NCBI GenBank assembly: GCA_964549495.1
Contig: CAZJWJ010000146.1
Coordinates: 1 to 7,470 of the forward strand
Direction of reading: 5' to 3'
DNA length: 7,470 nt
Origin: JACKBJ01 sp964549495
GTDB taxonomy: Bacteria; Chloroflexota; Anaerolineae; Epilineales; Epilineaceae
Part shown: positions 7,021 to 7,470 of the stretch, piece by piece
Layout of the letters: each line of letters starts with the position of its first letter
Numbering within the stretch: position 1 is the stretch's first letter
The notes under the pieces: model-generated
What the model saw: only the letters and a program-made list of their open reading frames with translations
Databases searched by the model: none
Told to the model about the DNA's origin: nothing
Translations under genes and position numbers: made by a program

Positions 7021-7386
7021 ATGGCGGTTGACGGGACCTTGCTCGATCCCAACGCGAATACTTGGCTGCAGCTGCTCGACACCGAGCTTCAGCGATATGT
7101 CGACGAACTCGTCCCTGCTTACGATCCTGAGCAGATCATCCTCTTCGGTTCGAAGGCTCACGGTGCAGCCAAGTTGTGGTCCGATCTCGATCTGGTACTC
7201 GTTTGCCAGAGCGAGTTGCGCTTCCTGGATCGCATCAAGGATGTCTTGACGCGCCTACGGCCTCGGGTGGGTCTGGACATTCTCGTCTATACGCCGGAGG
7301 AGTTCGAAGCACTCGCCGGAGAAAGCGGATTCGTCAGCGAGGAGATTCTCCAGCGCGGTCAGGTTCTCTATGAGCGACCCGCGTAG
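7021..7386 (+). CDS. MNT-family nucleotidyltransferase, probable antitoxin of a HEPN/MNT pair
   Basis: The 121-residue protein is a minimal nucleotidyltransferase. It has the exact GSx10DxD signature (G43 S44 … D55 L56 D57) after the strand QIILFGS, and a third acidic residue D86 in VGLDILVYT, completing the metal-binding triad of the polymerase-beta fold. In studied HEPN/MNT systems, such as MntA-HepT of Shewanella oneidensis, this enzyme transfers AMP to a tyrosine of the HEPN RNase and so silences it. That role is inferred here from family and gene order. All three catalytic Asp and the GS motif are intact, so it should be active. The gene overlaps the HEPN start by 17 nt, implying translational coupling. 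Its GC content is about 58% (210 of 360 bases, 7021-7380, counted by hand) against about 73% in sampled stretches upstream, suggesting acquisition by transfer. Confidence 0.88.
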   Translation: MAVDGTLLDPNANTWLQLLDTELQRYVDELVPAYDPEQIILFGSKAHGAAKLWSDLDLVLVCQSELRFLDRIKDVLTRLRPRVGLDILVYTPEEFEALAGESGFVSEEILQRGQVLYERPA

Positions 7387-7470
7387 CTGGCTCCGGCTTG
7401 CGACAGACGACCTTCGCGTCGCCCGATGGGCCCTGGAAGAGCGCATATTCCACCAGGCCTGCTTTCATGC
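7370..7470 (+). CDS. HEPN-domain protein, probable toxin partner (N-terminal fragment)
   Basis: Too short for routine gene calling because the window ends, but 33 codons are visible from the ATG at 7370. They read SDPRSWLRLATDDLRVA, then WALEERIFHQACFHA. This is the standard opening of PF05168-type HEPN proteins: W, two helices with an acidic DD, then QACFHAQQAAEK, of which the last part lies outside. The start sits inside the last codons of the MNT gene (17 nt overlap), a usual arrangement for the pair. HEPN partners are typically RNA-cleaving or tRNA-targeting toxins with an RxxxxH active site near the C-terminus, which is not in view, so activity cannot be judged. The visible sequence looks closer to the COG1895/COG2250 type than to HepT (DUF86). 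Confidence 0.8.
   Translation, partial: MSDPRSWLRLATDDLRVARWALEERIFHQACFH

Overview
This is a 7.47 kb piece of high-GC bacterial DNA with five plus-strand genes (one broken, one cut by an assembly gap, one running off the end) and one minus-strand lipoprotein gene. Most of the window is about 70-73% GC. Proteins with Thr/Pro linkers (ATPSPTPT type), a secreted DDF-x-DPxSGW sugar-binding-like domain and small beta-rich lipoproteins together resemble Chloroflexota (Anaerolineae/Caldilineae-like) environmental genomes. That assignment is an inference from protein style, not from a marker gene. A run of 10 Ns (4339-4348) marks it as a scaffolded draft or metagenome assembly.

Layout. 23-556 (minus): a small lipoprotein. 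639-1700 (plus): an aminoglycoside-phosphotransferase-fold kinase of the YihE/SrkA-like type, divergent from the lipoprotein; the 82 bp between them holds two overlapping candidate sigma70 promoters. 1747-5717 (plus): most likely one large secreted multidomain protein. It has a signal peptide, beta-rich N-domain, carboxypeptidase-regulatory-like domain, gluzincin metallopeptidase core (HEFGH plus EGFAEF) and an EF-hand-like calcium loop; then comes the N gap, a Thr/Pro linker, an IPT/TIG domain, an Ig-like/CARDB-like region and a C-terminal LamG-like beta domain. The reading frame changes across the Ns, which shows the gap length is a placeholder. A strong GC hairpin overlaps its stop codon.

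5748-6886 (plus): an FGE-sulfatase (SUMF1-type) domain gene with a clear -1 frameshift at about 6393-6398, inside the family's most conserved stretch. It lacks the catalytic cysteines of genuine formylglycine-generating enzymes. 7021-7386 and 7370-end (plus): an MNT nucleotidyltransferase gene overlapping by 17 nt the start of a HEPN-domain gene. This is a probable HEPN/MNT toxin-antitoxin module, with its own -10 box and RBS and visibly lower GC (about 58%), cut by the window edge.

I see no rRNA, tRNA, CRISPR array, transposase or prophage gene. The kinase, secreted peptidase and FGE-like genes do not form an obvious pathway. The points most worth a second look are the architecture of the secreted zincin, the wrongly phased gap, the frameshifted FGE-like gene and the HEPN/MNT module at the edge.
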